A DNA stretch of 64,000 nt, taken from Maribacter sp. BPC-D8. GTDB taxonomy: Bacteria > Bacteroidota > Bacteroidia > Flavobacteriales > Flavobacteriaceae. The stretch lies in contig NZ_CP128187.1 in the NCBI RefSeq assembly GCF_035207705.1, forward strand, positions 620,001 through 684,000, in the 5' to 3' direction. Shown piece after piece: positions 7,824-16,626 of this stretch; position 1 is the stretch's first letter, and each line of letters opens with the position of its first letter. A program made the translations under genes and the position numbers. The notes under the pieces are model-generated. The model had not been told where the DNA came from and did not search any database. It saw only the letters and a program-made list of their open reading frames with translations.

Positions 7824-8701
7824 AGCCTTCCGACAAGAGAGTTCGTGTAAAGTATCTTATCAAAACGTTTGTAGTTCCAATCATCCGTGCCTGTAAAGTT
7901 GTAGGCCTGAGTAGATCGATGTGGTATTACCAAAGTAAGAAAGATGATAGCGAGGTTATTGATAAGCTTACAGCATTAGCGGAATCATACCCAACTAGAG
8001 GTTTTGATGAATATTATTACAAGATCCGTCGTGAAGGCTTAAAATGGAACAGAAAACGAGTGTTACGTGTGTACCGCGAGATGAAACTCTGTCTACGGCG
8101 TAAACATAAAAAGCGTTTGGTTAAACGTATAAAACAACCTTTGGAAACACCTTTAACACTAAATGAGTGCTGGAGTATGGATTTTATGAGCGATGCGCTT
8201 ACCGATGGCAGAAAGTTGCGTGTATTTAATGTTTTGGATGATTGTAACAGGGAAGCTCTGGTAATAGATGCAGGACTTTCTTATCCGGCGAGAGCCGTAA
8301 TTGAAACATTGGATCATTTAAAAGATGAAATAGGAACACCTAAATACGTGAGGTGTGATAATGGTCCGGAGTTTACCTCTAAGACTTTTATGAACTGGTG
8401 TAAAAAGAATTTTATAGAAATAAAATATACACAACCGGGAAAGCCAATGCAAAACGGATATATAGAACGATTTAATCTTTTTTTTAGAGAATACATATTG
8501 GATGCCTATTATTTCAATGACATTTATCAGCTTCAAAAGATAAGCGATAACTGGCGGGAGGATTATAATTTTAACCATCCGCATAAATCATTAGGTAATA
8601 TATCACCTAAAGAATTCAAGCCCAGATTTGATGAAGAATTTAAATTCTTCATCAAATCTGACCTAAATAATAATTATTTATCGAATTTAGAGGTGTCCTA
8701 A
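7811..8701 (+). CDS. IS3-family transposase OrfB (DDE domain)
   Basis: Read in the -1 frame from the slippery A-AAA-AAG at 7811; the first ATG in frame is at 7919. It contains the HTH_21 region (TALAESYPTRGFDEYYYKIR), then an rve integrase core with the DDE residues in WSMDFMSD, RCDNGPEFTS and NGYIERFN, and ends with FNHPHKSLGNISPKEFKP. The domain looks complete. Normal production needs frameshifting from orfA, which is interrupted here. No change in the catalytic triad is visible. Confidence 0.85.
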   Translation, partial: KKVLKPSDKRVRVKYLIKTFVVPIIRACKVVGLSRSMWYYQSKKDDSEVIDKLTALAESYPTRGFDEYYYKIRREGLKWNRKRVLRVYREMKLCLRRKHKKRLVKRIKQPLETPLTLNECWSMDFMSDALTDGRKLRVFNVLDDCNREALVIDAGLSYPARAVIETLDHLKDEIGTPKYVRCDNGPEFTSKTFMNWCKKNFIEIKYTQPGKPMQNGYIERFNLFFREYILDAYYFNDIYQLQKISDNWREDYNFNHPHKSLGNISPKEFKPRFDEEFKFFIKSDLNNNYLSNLEVS

Positions 8702-8734
8702 GAAGGGGAAGCCTACAAGAAGGGTAAGCCTACA
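8701..8734. repeat. Tandem duplication of the IS right terminal repeat
   Basis: AGAAGGGGAAGCCTACA (8701-8717) is followed directly by AGAAGGGTAAGCCTACA (8718-8734), differing at one base. The left end of the IS has no such doubling. It may be a trace of an imprecise transposition event or of two successive insertions. Confidence 0.6.
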
Positions 8735-8773
8735 GTCTCACAGAACTGAACGTGATTTAAGTAGTAAAAGAGA

Positions 8774-8843
8774 GCCAATTATTCCCGTTAGCTATCGAAA
8801 TTGGCGAAGTCTGGCTTTACCGTATATACTAACCGTTAGAATT
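8774..8843 (+). repeat. Remnant of a cassette junction repeat (copy F)
   Basis: Arms GCCAATT (8774-8780) and AATTGGC (8799-8805) enclose ATTCCCGTTAGCTATCG, which matches in inverse sense the palindrome inserted in repeat C with one difference. It ends in ATACTAACCGTTAGAATT, similar to the right end of copy E (ATACTAACGTTGTATG). GTT at 8835-8837 is a plausible cassette boundary for the hydrolase gene that follows. Confidence 0.4.
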
Positions 8844-8859
8844 AATTTAAAACCGAACA

Positions 8860-9729
8860 CTGAAAGAACAACTTTACCATATAAAAACAGAGGATGATCA
8901 AAGAATTGCTCTTTGGAAATTGAATTCGGAAAAAATATTAAACAAACATATTTTTTTAACTCACGGAACATTTTCTAACAGAAAAATATGTGATGGAATT
9001 GCTTTATACCTGACTGATAAAGGATTTACGTGTTGGATTATGGAATGGAGAAATCACGGAAAGAGCTCGAGGTCAGAGCAAAAATTTAATTTTGAGACTA
9101 TTGCAAAATATGACATTAAATCAACATTCAGTTTTCTATTTAACAATCAGAATTTAAAAAATATAGATTGTGTAACTCATAGTGCTGGTGGACTTATTTT
9201 GACAATGTTTTTAATAAATAATCCGAATTACAATTTAAAAATCAACAGTATTACGCTATTTGGAGTACAAGCATTTGGAGCTGGAGAAAAATTAAGTAGT
9301 AGAATAAAAATATTGTCAAGTAAATATTTAACGGCATTATTAGGAAAAGTTCCTTCAAAAACTGCTGGCTCAACTGAACATAGCGAAAGTTACCATACAA
9401 TGAAACAATGGTTTGATTGGAATTTAAAAAAGAACTTTATTGGAGAAAATGGTTTTGATTATTTAAAAGAAATGAATAAGATTACTGTACCAATATTGTC
9501 AATTTGTGCAAAAGGCGATAATTTTATAGCACCAAAAGTAGGTTGTGAGAAATTTCTAAGAGCCTTTGAAAACGACGAAAATAAGTTCCTTTTTTATTCA
9601 AAAGAAAATGGAAATTTAGAAAACTATAATCACAGTCGAATTTTAAAATCTCAAAGTTCAAAAAAAGAAATATGGCCAATTGTTGAAAATTGGATTATAA
9701 ACAACAAAACTAGTGCCAACACTGTTTAA
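8860..9729 (+). CDS. Alpha/beta hydrolase, start uncertain
   Basis: An alpha/beta hydrolase fold protein. The motif FLTHGTFSNRKICDGIALYL gives the oxyanion region, and THSAGGLIL carries the nucleophile serine (GxSxG-like, HSAGG). The nearest start in a standard annotation is TTG at 8920, but the frame stays open upstream and encodes KEQLYHIKTEDDQRIALWKLN, which fits an N-terminal beta-hairpin of the fold. No ATG or GTG exists there, so I start at CTG 8860, directly downstream of an in-frame TAA. The original ATG may have been lost, making this a possible pseudogene. The C-terminus (SANTV) runs into a TGCCAAC block like that of cassette ends. Substrate unknown. Confidence 0.6.
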   Translation: MKEQLYHIKTEDDQRIALWKLNSEKILNKHIFLTHGTFSNRKICDGIALYLTDKGFTCWIMEWRNHGKSSRSEQKFNFETIAKYDIKSTFSFLFNNQNLKNIDCVTHSAGGLILTMFLINNPNYNLKINSITLFGVQAFGAGEKLSSRIKILSSKYLTALLGKVPSKTAGSTEHSESYHTMKQWFDWNLKKNFIGENGFDYLKEMNKITVPILSICAKGDNFIAPKVGCEKFLRAFENDENKFLFYSKENGNLENYNHSRILKSQSSKKEIWPIVENWIINNKTSANTV

Positions 9730-9775
9730 AATAATAATGGTTTAGTGTCTAAATAACTATCCATGTATACCTGGT

Positions 9776-12454
9776 TTATTTATTTTGCAACTCAAGAATG
9801 GCTTTTTCCAAAGCCTGTAAACGCTTATTTATTGCCGCCTTCTCTTCTTTTAATACTTTAATTTCTTCTGTTTGCTCTTGCATAGCTTTTACCATTGGCG
9901 CCATTAAATCGTTATATCTAACGCTTAGCATGCCTTCCGTATCTTCAGATATAATTCCGCTGTTTTCTGCATCATTATTTTTTAATACTTCTTTTAACTC
10001 TTGAGCAATAAAACCATATTCAAGTTTAGCACTTTCATCATTATTTCGGTAATACGAAACTGGGCGTAATTCATTTATAAAACTTAAGCCTAGATTAGAG
10101 TCATTAATTGTGTTTTTCCATCTTCTATCAGATGTAATAGTCCATGCTACTTGTACACCTGCATATGTTACTGCTGTACCACCAATTCTTACTTGATTGT
10201 TAGCTGCACCGTTAGGAACATTAGACAAATAGCCTATTCCAATATTGTTACTTCCTGTAGTTACATTGTCTAAGGATCTGTGACCAACAGCTATATTACT
10301 GCTTCCGGTAGTTAGTATTCTAGAAGAATGATAACCTAGACTAGTATTATTATCTCCTGTTGTATTCAAATTTAAGGCAAGATACCCCATGGCAGTATTA
10401 TAATTTCCTGTGATATTATTTGGCAATGAACTATAACCAGATGCAGTATTACCAATTCCTGTTGTATTATCAAAAAGAGAACTAGTTCCAATTGCGGTAT
10501 TATGACTCGCTTCATTTATTCGTAAACTATTTACACCTATAGCTATATTATAATTTCCAACTATATTTCCATTAAGAGAGCCAAATCCTAATGCGATATT
10601 ATAAGTTCCTGTTGTATTATTGAAGAGTGAATTTACACCGCTTGCTATATTACCACTTCCTGTTGTATTCTTGAAAAGTGAATTTGTACCACTTGCTACA
10701 TTATGATTTCCTGTAGTATTACCATTAAGCGAATTTGCTCCAATTGCCGTATTGCTAGCTCCTGTTGTATTACCGTTAAGAGAACCACTTCCTGTTGCCG
10801 TGTTATTACTTCCTGAAAGGTTACTATTAAGTGAATTAGCACCCAATGCAGTATTAGCAGCACCTGTTAAATTAGAAAAAAGCGAGTTTGCACCAAGCCC
10901 TGTATTGCTGCTTCCTGTTGTATTGGCATTAAGTGAATTAAAACCATTTGCTGTATTAAAACTTGCTGTTGTATTTGCAGCTAAAGCATTTGCTCCTGTA
11001 GCCGTATTATAATGCCCATTATTGGTAGAAAGCGCTAACACCCCCAAGGCTACATTGCTACTTCCGGAAGAATTTACTAGCAAAGCATTTTTACCAACTG
11101 CCGTATTATTACTTGCTGTCGTATTCGCATTAAGTGCATTTGCTCCCATTGCGGTGTTATTAGTTCCTGTTTTATTAGAATACAGTGAATTTGCACCAAC
11201 CGCTGTGTTTTCGTTTGCGGTAGTATTAGAATACAGCGCATTTGATCCCAAAGCGGTATTATAATCTCCTGAAGTATTAAATGAGAGAGATTCATAACCA
11301 CTTACTGTATTGTTAGTTCCTGTAGTATTATCAAAAAGAGCAAATACACCACTTGCTGTATTCTTTGTTCCAGAGGTGTTTTGTGTAAGTGAATTAACAC
11401 CTATAGCCGTGTTCTCACTTCCTCCGATATTCTTATTTAAGGATAATGAACCAACCGCAGTATTACTCGCACCTATGGTATTCCCTGCTAATGCAAACGT
11501 ACCTGTTGCTGTATTACTACTACCAGTAGTGTTTCCAGAAAGTGAGCCTGTACCTGTAGCTGTATTGGAGCTACCTGTAACATTAGACAAAAGAGCATCT
11601 TTACCTAATGCTGTATTACTATTCCCATCCGTATTATATCTAAGCGAATTAAGTCCTAAACTAGCATTATCAGAACCAGTTGTGTTTACGGATAACGAAT
11701 TAACACCAAAGGCAGCATTGCTAGCGTCTAAAATACCAGCGGAAATATTATTTCGTTTAAAAATTAAATCTTGATCATCTGTAGTACCAATAAAATTTAC
11801 GGTATCATCGGTACCTGAGTTTCCTAGATCACCCCAAGCATTACCAACAGTATTAATTGTTGTATACAATTCTGTAAGTGCATCTTCAACATTGGTCGCG
11901 GTAAAATTGTCTACAACATCTGTGATGTTTACCTCGGTCGCAGTTTGGTTGTCCGTTCCTAAGCTGGCTACGTCTAATTCAATAACATCGCCGTCGGCTT
12001 CTACCGCCAATATATTGGTTGCTGTTCCTGTAATAGTGCCGCCGCCATAGTCAGATAAGCGAACAGTGCCACCTTCTACATCCAATCTGGCATCTGGGGT
12101 ATTCGTTCCCAGACCTAGGCTTGAAGAGGTTGTGTCCCAAAAAAGATTATTGTTATCTTGAGTAGGATTATTGGTAGCACCAGTATAAAAAATAGATCCA
12201 GGGGTACCTGTATAGTCAAGAGTTACCCATGCTGTGCCAGTCCATATCTTAGGTCTCGTATTTTCATTATCTGAAGTATCTAACCAAACATCATTTTCAA
12301 TAGGGTTGGTGGGTGCCGTTAAAGCTGTAGTGACCGTATTATTATTTACGGTAACTATGCTTCCTTTTTTATTGATGGCTTCTACTTCTTGTGCGATACT
12401 GGTAAAATTTACCATCATCGTAAACAGTAAAAACACAAAATATTTTGTAGGCAT
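9776..12454 (-). CDS. Repeat adhesin with S74 chaperone domain
   Basis: An 892-residue exported protein with signal MPTKYFVFLLFTMMVNFTSIA. Residues 40-230 include a TGAxxNPTQDNNNLFWDTTSSSLGLGTN segment as in tail-fibre-type proteins. Residues 240-740 are around twenty-four repeats of about 22 residues on the pattern NTxxGxNSLxxNTTGSxNTA, typical of YadA-like or fibre beta-rolls that trimerise. The end is a peptidase S74 intramolecular chaperone domain. Its self-cleavage motif is intact: Ser775 in TSDRRWKNTI and Lys780. S74 domains fold the trimeric stalk and then cut themselves off. No phage genes surround it, so it is likely a chromosomal surface fibre. Confidence 0.85.
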   Translation of the reverse strand: MPTKYFVFLLFTMMVNFTSIAQEVEAINKKGSIVTVNNNTVTTALTAPTNPIENDVWLDTSDNENTRPKIWTGTAWVTLDYTGTPGSIFYTGATNNPTQDNNNLFWDTTSSSLGLGTNTPDARLDVEGGTVRLSDYGGGTITGTATNILAVEADGDVIELDVASLGTDNQTATEVNITDVVDNFTATNVEDALTELYTTINTVGNAWGDLGNSGTDDTVNFIGTTDDQDLIFKRNNISAGILDASNAAFGVNSLSVNTTGSDNASLGLNSLRYNTDGNSNTALGKDALLSNVTGSSNTATGTGSLSGNTTGSSNTATGTFALAGNTIGASNTAVGSLSLNKNIGGSENTAIGVNSLTQNTSGTKNTASGVFALFDNTTGTNNTVSGYESLSFNTSGDYNTALGSNALYSNTTANENTAVGANSLYSNKTGTNNTAMGANALNANTTASNNTAVGKNALLVNSSGSSNVALGVLALSTNNGHYNTATGANALAANTTASFNTANGFNSLNANTTGSSNTGLGANSLFSNLTGAANTALGANSLNSNLSGSNNTATGSGSLNGNTTGASNTAIGANSLNGNTTGNHNVASGTNSLFKNTTGSGNIASGVNSLFNNTTGTYNIALGFGSLNGNIVGNYNIAIGVNSLRINEASHNTAIGTSSLFDNTTGIGNTASGYSSLPNNITGNYNTAMGYLALNLNTTGDNNTSLGYHSSRILTTGSSNIAVGHRSLDNVTTGSNNIGIGYLSNVPNGAANNQVRIGGTAVTYAGVQVAWTITSDRRWKNTINDSNLGLSFINELRPVSYYRNNDESAKLEYGFIAQELKEVLKNNDAENSGIISEDTEGMLSVRYNDLMAPMVKAMQEQTEEIKVLKEEKAAINKRLQALEKAILELQNK
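10240..11740 (-). repeat. Coding repeat array of the adhesin stalk
   Basis: About 66-base units encode the NTxxGxNSLxxNTTG repeats, with recurring words such as GTATTA and CCTGTTG visible on the top strand. Some neighbouring units are nearly identical, so the array could change copy number by recombination. Confidence 0.75.
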
Positions 12455-12920
12455 AATAAGATTAGGTTAATTAAAGATTAAAGATGACCTCAAAAAGGAT
12501 GTTTTAATAATTAATGTTGTAAAACTGTAAGAAAAACATGTAAACCTTGTAGGAAATGATGTCACTATTATCTTAGGGAGGAAATAACAATTAACTGAGT
12601 AAAAAAAAATATTTCGAAAATACTATAAGCCTGTTACCCTAGTTTAGTACGTGGGCTAGAAATTTCAAAAACATTATTGGTCGACTATAAGCCTGGCAGA
12701 GAATTACCTATTACTTTCTCTAAACTGTTCGATAGAGATTTAAAAATTTCAACTAAATAGAAAAAAGTGCAATAAAAATAATACATTCTTTTCGTGACTG
12801 TCTAGAAGTTAAAGTAATGCATTTATCTTTAGCTTATAAAGCACCTAAATAGGTGCATTTATATGCCGTTTAAAACTAAAGCTTATCTGTAGGCGTATTT
12901 TAGTATTTGACATTTTAGAA
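12455..12920. other. Intergenic region, promoters inferred, small repeats
   Basis: No gene is supported in these 466 bases between the divergent adhesin and cassette-type gene. The word ACTATAAGCCTG occurs twice, at 12622-12633 and 12684-12695, 62 bases apart. GCACCT-AAAT-AGGTGC (12841-12856) is a perfect six-base-pair hairpin. Promoters for both flanking genes should lie here, but I cannot fix them. Confidence 0.5.
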
Positions 12921-13487
12921 ATGACGAACCAAGAATTTGAAATAAAGATTTTAAGACAGCATTGGATAAAGGATGATGGAGTTGACGATAAAGCCGATTT
13001 ATGTTCTCATGGAGTCTTATTTATAAAAATCGGAGATGAAATATTGTCGAATTTGGAATCGGATTCTTGGGCTTTGACAGCAACTGGATTATATCTACTG
13101 AGAACTCTTAAAATTGATTATACGATTGATGATTTTGGAAGTCAATTAGTACCTTGTTGTGGACATTTTATGATACCAGACGAGAAAAAAAATTATATTT
13201 CGATTTTAGGCTGTAATGAAGGTGTTGATTGGAATATTAAACACGAAAACGGTTACGTAAAACTAACGACAGAAAAAGGAACAGTTGCAATCATCTCATT
13301 TGAACTATATAAAAATATCGTTCTTGATTTTACAGATAGAGTAGAGTCCTTTTACGGAGACCCAAATGAGAAAGAAGTGCCCAATGAAGAATTTGACCAA
13401 AACGGATTTCGACAATTTTGGGCGGAATGGACTGAATTAAAAACTGAATGGAGAAAACCTGCACACAACACGGTGTATAACACATAG
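12921..13487 (+). CDS. Hypothetical protein in a cassette-like setting
   Basis: A 188-residue acidic soluble protein with no signal peptide. It has a cysteine pair in LVPCCGHFMIP (residues 77-79 area), a CNEGVDWNIKHENG motif, and a tryptophan-rich tail (FRQFWAEWTELKTEW). The family is not recognised. The layout resembles small immunity-type proteins, but this is only an impression. Its last residues (AHNTVYNT) are encoded by the left part of a junction repeat (copy D), so the reading frame runs into the repeat as in cassettes 1-3 and the hydrolase gene. Confidence 0.55.
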   Translation: MTNQEFEIKILRQHWIKDDGVDDKADLCSHGVLFIKIGDEILSNLESDSWALTATGLYLLRTLKIDYTIDDFGSQLVPCCGHFMIPDEKKNYISILGCNEGVDWNIKHENGYVKLTTEKGTVAIISFELYKNIVLDFTDRVESFYGDPNEKEVPNEEFDQNGFRQFWAEWTELKTEWRKPAHNTVYNT

Positions 13488-13560
13488 CTAATAAGTACAA
13501 AACCGAAAGGTCTGTGTATATTTATAAAGTCGTTAACGGCTATAGTTATTGGTGAGATAT
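13460..13560 (+). repeat. Cassette junction repeat D (partial)
   Basis: TGCACACAAC at 13460-13469 has the form of the opening block of the junction repeat, and the core GGTCTGTGTATATTTAT is exact at 13509-13525. ACCGAAAGG before the core matches copy C. The matching cassette start (GTTGTGTGCA) is not found upstream of 12921, and no clear GTT boundary closes this copy, so the unit is worn. Confidence 0.55.
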
Positions 13561-13640
13561 TTGACTAGTAGTTGCAAAATAAATAACAGAATTAAATTTT
13601 AAAAAGGCTGGTTTAAGCCTTGATAAATAGATAAAAATCA

Positions 13641-14447
13641 ATGGGAATATTTGGAAAACTATTTGGGAACAAAAACGAAAAAGAAGAATCAAATGAGGAG
13701 AAAGAAATATTCTATGCCCAACAAGATGATAAAATGGAAGACGCGTATTTGAAGGCGCAACAGAATTTTAAATATTTTTGGAGAGAGTTATATTGGGAAT
13801 ATAGGCGAATAGTTCCTGCGCAAGATTTGGCAATAGTTAAAATACCTTTCAAGCAAAAAGTTAATGAATTGGAAGATCCTATTGTTGAACATATGTGGAT
13901 CAATGAGATTAATTTTGATGGAGAAAAAATTAATGGGGTTTTAATGAACGCTCCAAATGAATTAACAAATGTTGCTATTGGCGATAGCGTATCGGTAGTA
14001 TTAGATGAAATAAGCGATTGGATGCTGGCTATACAGGGAAAAACTTACGGTGGTTATACGATTCAAGTTCTTCGTTCTAATATGAGTGAGAAAGAAAGAA
14101 AAAACCATGATAATGCTTGGGGACTCGATTTTGGAGACTTCAACGATATTCAAGTAGTGTTTGAACAAAAAGAACATCCAGAGAATCTTTTAGAACATCC
14201 AATGGCTAAAAATATGGCAGAACAAGCTCGTGAATTCTTTAAGGAAAATCCGAATGAAATTGAGGTAATAGATGAAAATGGTAATAATATGTTGCATAGA
14301 GAATCTATTGCTGGTAATAAAACCACCATTGATATTTTATTAGAATTGGGTGCGGACAAAACCATGAAAAATAAAAAAGGAAAAACTGCATTCGACTATG
14401 CTAAGCAAATGAATTGGGAACATATCGTTGACGCTGTAGATAACTAG
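13641..14447 (+). CDS. DUF2314 domain plus ankyrin repeats
   Basis: A 268-residue cytosolic protein. A short amphipathic start (MGIFGKLFGNKNEKEE) precedes a DUF2314 (YegJ-like) domain at residues 25-160, seen in VKIPFKQ, EHMWINEINFDGEKINGVLMNAP and VSVVLDEISDWMLAI. The C-terminal 60 residues are two ankyrin repeats (DENGNNMLHRESIAGNKTTIDILLELGADK, then KGKTAFDYAKQMNW). DUF2314 proteins are often found beside polymorphic toxin systems as candidate immunity proteins. No toxin gene is visible here. A terminator follows at 14533. Confidence 0.8.
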   Translation: MGIFGKLFGNKNEKEESNEEKEIFYAQQDDKMEDAYLKAQQNFKYFWRELYWEYRRIVPAQDLAIVKIPFKQKVNELEDPIVEHMWINEINFDGEKINGVLMNAPNELTNVAIGDSVSVVLDEISDWMLAIQGKTYGGYTIQVLRSNMSEKERKNHDNAWGLDFGDFNDIQVVFEQKEHPENLLEHPMAKNMAEQAREFFKENPNEIEVIDENGNNMLHRESIAGNKTTIDILLELGADKTMKNKKGKTAFDYAKQMNWEHIVDAVDN

Positions 14448-14473
14448 TTGTGTTAAGATAAAAAGTGTCAATT

Positions 14474-14576
14474 GGTTCTTAACTGATTACAATAAAGGAA
14501 ACCAAGTCGTAAGATTTAGGCTTTTGATATAGAAACCATCACAGAAAAGTGATGGTTTTTTTGTTTTGTATTAGTT
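14474..14576 (+). repeat. Element X, second copy, with terminator
   Basis: Closely matches 141-243 (GATTACNAANAAGGAAA, AAGTCGTAAGATTTA, TGATATAGAAA, and the hairpin plus TTTTTTTGTTTT). Sits 109 bases before the BspA-like gene end, while element Y follows that gene on the other side. Confidence 0.6.
14533..14563 (+). terminator. Rho-independent terminator
   Basis: Perfect 10-bp stem AAACCATCAC / GTGATGGTTT with loop AGAAAA followed by a T run. Ends the DUF2314-ankyrin gene. Confidence 0.8.
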
Positions 14577-14684
14577 GGCATATAAGATGGTTAAGTAACT
14601 TGTTAGCCTAATATGAACGTGGACATAAGTATCCCTTGTTCGAATTAACAATAGTTAAAAAAAGAATTGAATGTTTATCCATAT

Positions 14685-16280
14685 TTAAAATGGACTTTCA
14701 TCTGGTAGGTTATCAAATCGAAAAGTTAAAGGCATTGCTGTACCAAATAGGGACATTTCAATTAATGTTGTATTTTGAATATTCCATGATTTTATATTTT
14801 CTTGATTAAAATTAGAAGCTTCTGAAAACATTCTCGAAATGTTACCGACATTAACCATATTCCAAGCACTAAGGTCTTGATTAAATGACTTAGCTTCAGA
14901 AAACATGAATTGCATATTAGTAACAAGAGATACATCCCAATTACTAATATCTTGATTGAATTCATCTGTTTGAGAAAACATACCAGACATATTCTGAACA
15001 CTGGAAACATTCCAAGTACTTAAATCTTGATTGAAAGATACCGCTTGACGAAACATCTCGAACATATTCTCCACATTGGAAACATTCCAACGACTTATAT
15101 CAAAATTAAATGGGCTGCCTTTAAACATTTCTGGCATAAAACGAACACTAGAAACATCCCAATCACCTAAATCTTGGTTAAAAGATTTTGCTTTAAAGAA
15201 AGTGCCGTTCATTCCAACTACTTGGGAGACATTCCAACCACCAATATCTTGGTTGAAATCATCAGTTTGAGCAAACATTACATTCATATTCACCACATTG
15301 GAAACATCCCAGTTACTGATATCTTGATTGAAAATTTCAGCACCTAAAAACATACTAGCCATGTTAGTCACATTGGATACGTTCCACCCCCCAATATCTT
15401 GATTGAATGTCGTATTAAATGAAAACATACCATTCATATTATTCACATTAGACACATCCCAATTTGTAATATCATTATCAAAGGCAGTTGCACCACTAAA
15501 CATTCCAGCCATGTCTTTAACTTTAGTAATATTCCAAGCACTAATATCTTGGTTAAAAACAACTGCTTGATTAAACAAATACGACATGTCCTGAACCTTT
15601 GAAACATCCCAACCACTTATATTCTGATTAAAAATATAAGCTCTTGAAAATGTTAGATTCATGTTTACAACATTAGACACATCCCAGCTATTAAGATTTT
15701 GATTGAAAGCTTTCGCCTCACTGAACATTTCAGACATATCTACTAATTTAGAAACATCCCAATTACTTATATCTTGATTGAAAGTCTCATTTTTAGAAAA
15801 CATTTCAGACATGTCGGTAACATTAGAAACATCCCAATCTGATATACTACCATTTAATGTTTTGTCACCAAAAAAAAGTCGATTCATATCAGTTACATTA
15901 CTCGTGTTAATCAAATCTAGTACAACTCCGCAGGCTATTAATTTGATTAGCTCAAGTCTATCGATAGGCATCAAATTTTCTTTATAACCCGCATACAATG
16001 TTATATTACTTGTTATTGGGGTAGTAAAATCAAATACGTTGGTTAAATCTTGATCAGTATACCAAATTTCAAAATCTAGGCATGCTTTTGTAGGGTCAGT
16101 TGGTTTAAGTATATTATTGCCTTCTTTTATATTTAATTGGTCGATTGCATTACCACCATTTGTGTCAAAATTTACAGTGTAAGTTGCGATTGGTTTTATT
16201 TCTGGCACATTTTCTTCTGATTTATTACATGATAGTATTAAAATCATCGATAAAAGTAATAATGCTATTTTGTTTGCCAT
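14685..16280 (-). CDS. BspA-family (DUF285) surface lipoprotein
   Basis: A 531-residue lipoprotein with lipobox LILSC (Cys18). Residues 33-95 are an InlB B-repeat/Listeria-Bacteroides repeat (TVNFDTNGG ... LYAGY). From residue 110 to about 500 there are around sixteen 24-residue DUF285 repeats of the form FNQDISNWDVSNVTNMSxMFxxA. Family members are surface proteins of Bacteroidota and mycoplasmas linked to binding of host or matrix proteins. It stands alone, bracketed by dispersed elements X and Y. Confidence 0.85.
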   Translation of the reverse strand: MANKIALLLLSMILILSCNKSEENVPEIKPIATYTVNFDTNGGNAIDQLNIKEGNNILKPTDPTKACLDFEIWYTDQDLTNVFDFTTPITSNITLYAGYKENLMPIDRLELIKLIACGVVLDLINTSNVTDMNRLFFGDKTLNGSISDWDVSNVTDMSEMFSKNETFNQDISNWDVSKLVDMSEMFSEAKAFNQNLNSWDVSNVVNMNLTFSRAYIFNQNISGWDVSKVQDMSYLFNQAVVFNQDISAWNITKVKDMAGMFSGATAFDNDITNWDVSNVNNMNGMFSFNTTFNQDIGGWNVSNVTNMASMFLGAEIFNQDISNWDVSNVVNMNVMFAQTDDFNQDIGGWNVSQVVGMNGTFFKAKSFNQDLGDWDVSSVRFMPEMFKGSPFNFDISRWNVSNVENMFEMFRQAVSFNQDLSTWNVSSVQNMSGMFSQTDEFNQDISNWDVSLVTNMQFMFSEAKSFNQDLSAWNMVNVGNISRMFSEASNFNQENIKSWNIQNTTLIEMSLFGTAMPLTFRFDNLPDESPF

Positions 16281-16626
16281 ATAATTCAGGTTTAATTACT
16301 GTTAAAACGAATATATAACAAATAAATTATACATAATTTAAGCTACATAAAACATAGAAATTAGAAGTTATTTTAAAAAATGCGTTGATGTAGAGTAATC
16401 AAAAAATACCAGTGACTAAAACAAATATAGACTTCCCCTTCTTGTGAAGAACGGAGGTGAAAAACAAACAAATTCTTCTTTAATCTGAGGCAATATTATT
16501 CTAAGCATATAGATTAAAAAAACAGATTCTTGAGCTTTTTTTGTTATTTATTAGTGGTAAGTAAGTTGGATACGATAACTTGTTATCTTAAACGATTGCT
16601 TACAATAGCTGGCAAAACATTTAAAT
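16281..16626. other. Intergenic region with element Y
   Basis: No gene is supported. Bases 16475-16541 repeat window bases 1-67 (TTTAATCTGAG, CAATATTATTCTA, AACAGATTCTTGAGCTTTT). The word TAACTTGTT at 16576-16584 also follows terminators at 14596-14604 and 24493-24501. The promoter of the BspA-like gene should lie at the left side, not resolved. Confidence 0.5.
16475..16541 (+). repeat. Element Y, second copy
   Basis: Near-identical to bases 1-67 over about 60 positions. At the window start Y precedes X, whereas here X (14474) and Y flank one gene. This suggests a mobile or recombining unit. Confidence 0.55.

Larger units (their letters stand above)
7489..8717 (+). mobile_element. IS3-family insertion sequence
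   Basis: About 1.23 kb, bounded by imperfect inverted ends: TGTAGGTTTCCC on the left and the complement of GGGGAAGCCTACA on the right. It contains orfA and orfB in the classic overlapping IS3 arrangement, with an A-AAA-AAG slippery heptamer at 7811-7817. The orfB motifs (WSMDFMSDAL, RCDNGPEF) suggest the IS407-like subgroup. I found no convincing target duplication. The right end is followed by a second copy of its last 17 bases. The orfA gene carries a stop codon, so the element is probably inactive. Confidence 0.85.

Noticed and set aside
10752..11774. Plus-strand ORFs of 80-154 residues inside the adhesin gene
   Set aside because: They are antisense shadows of the repeat region and show the same periodic pattern.
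9776..12454. Prophage remnant around the S74 protein
   Set aside because: No capsid, terminase, integrase or lysis genes are nearby and the protein has a signal peptide.
14574..14581. GTTGGCAT, same as the start block of cassette 2, after element X
   Set aside because: No complementary block or junction repeat nearby, so probably chance.
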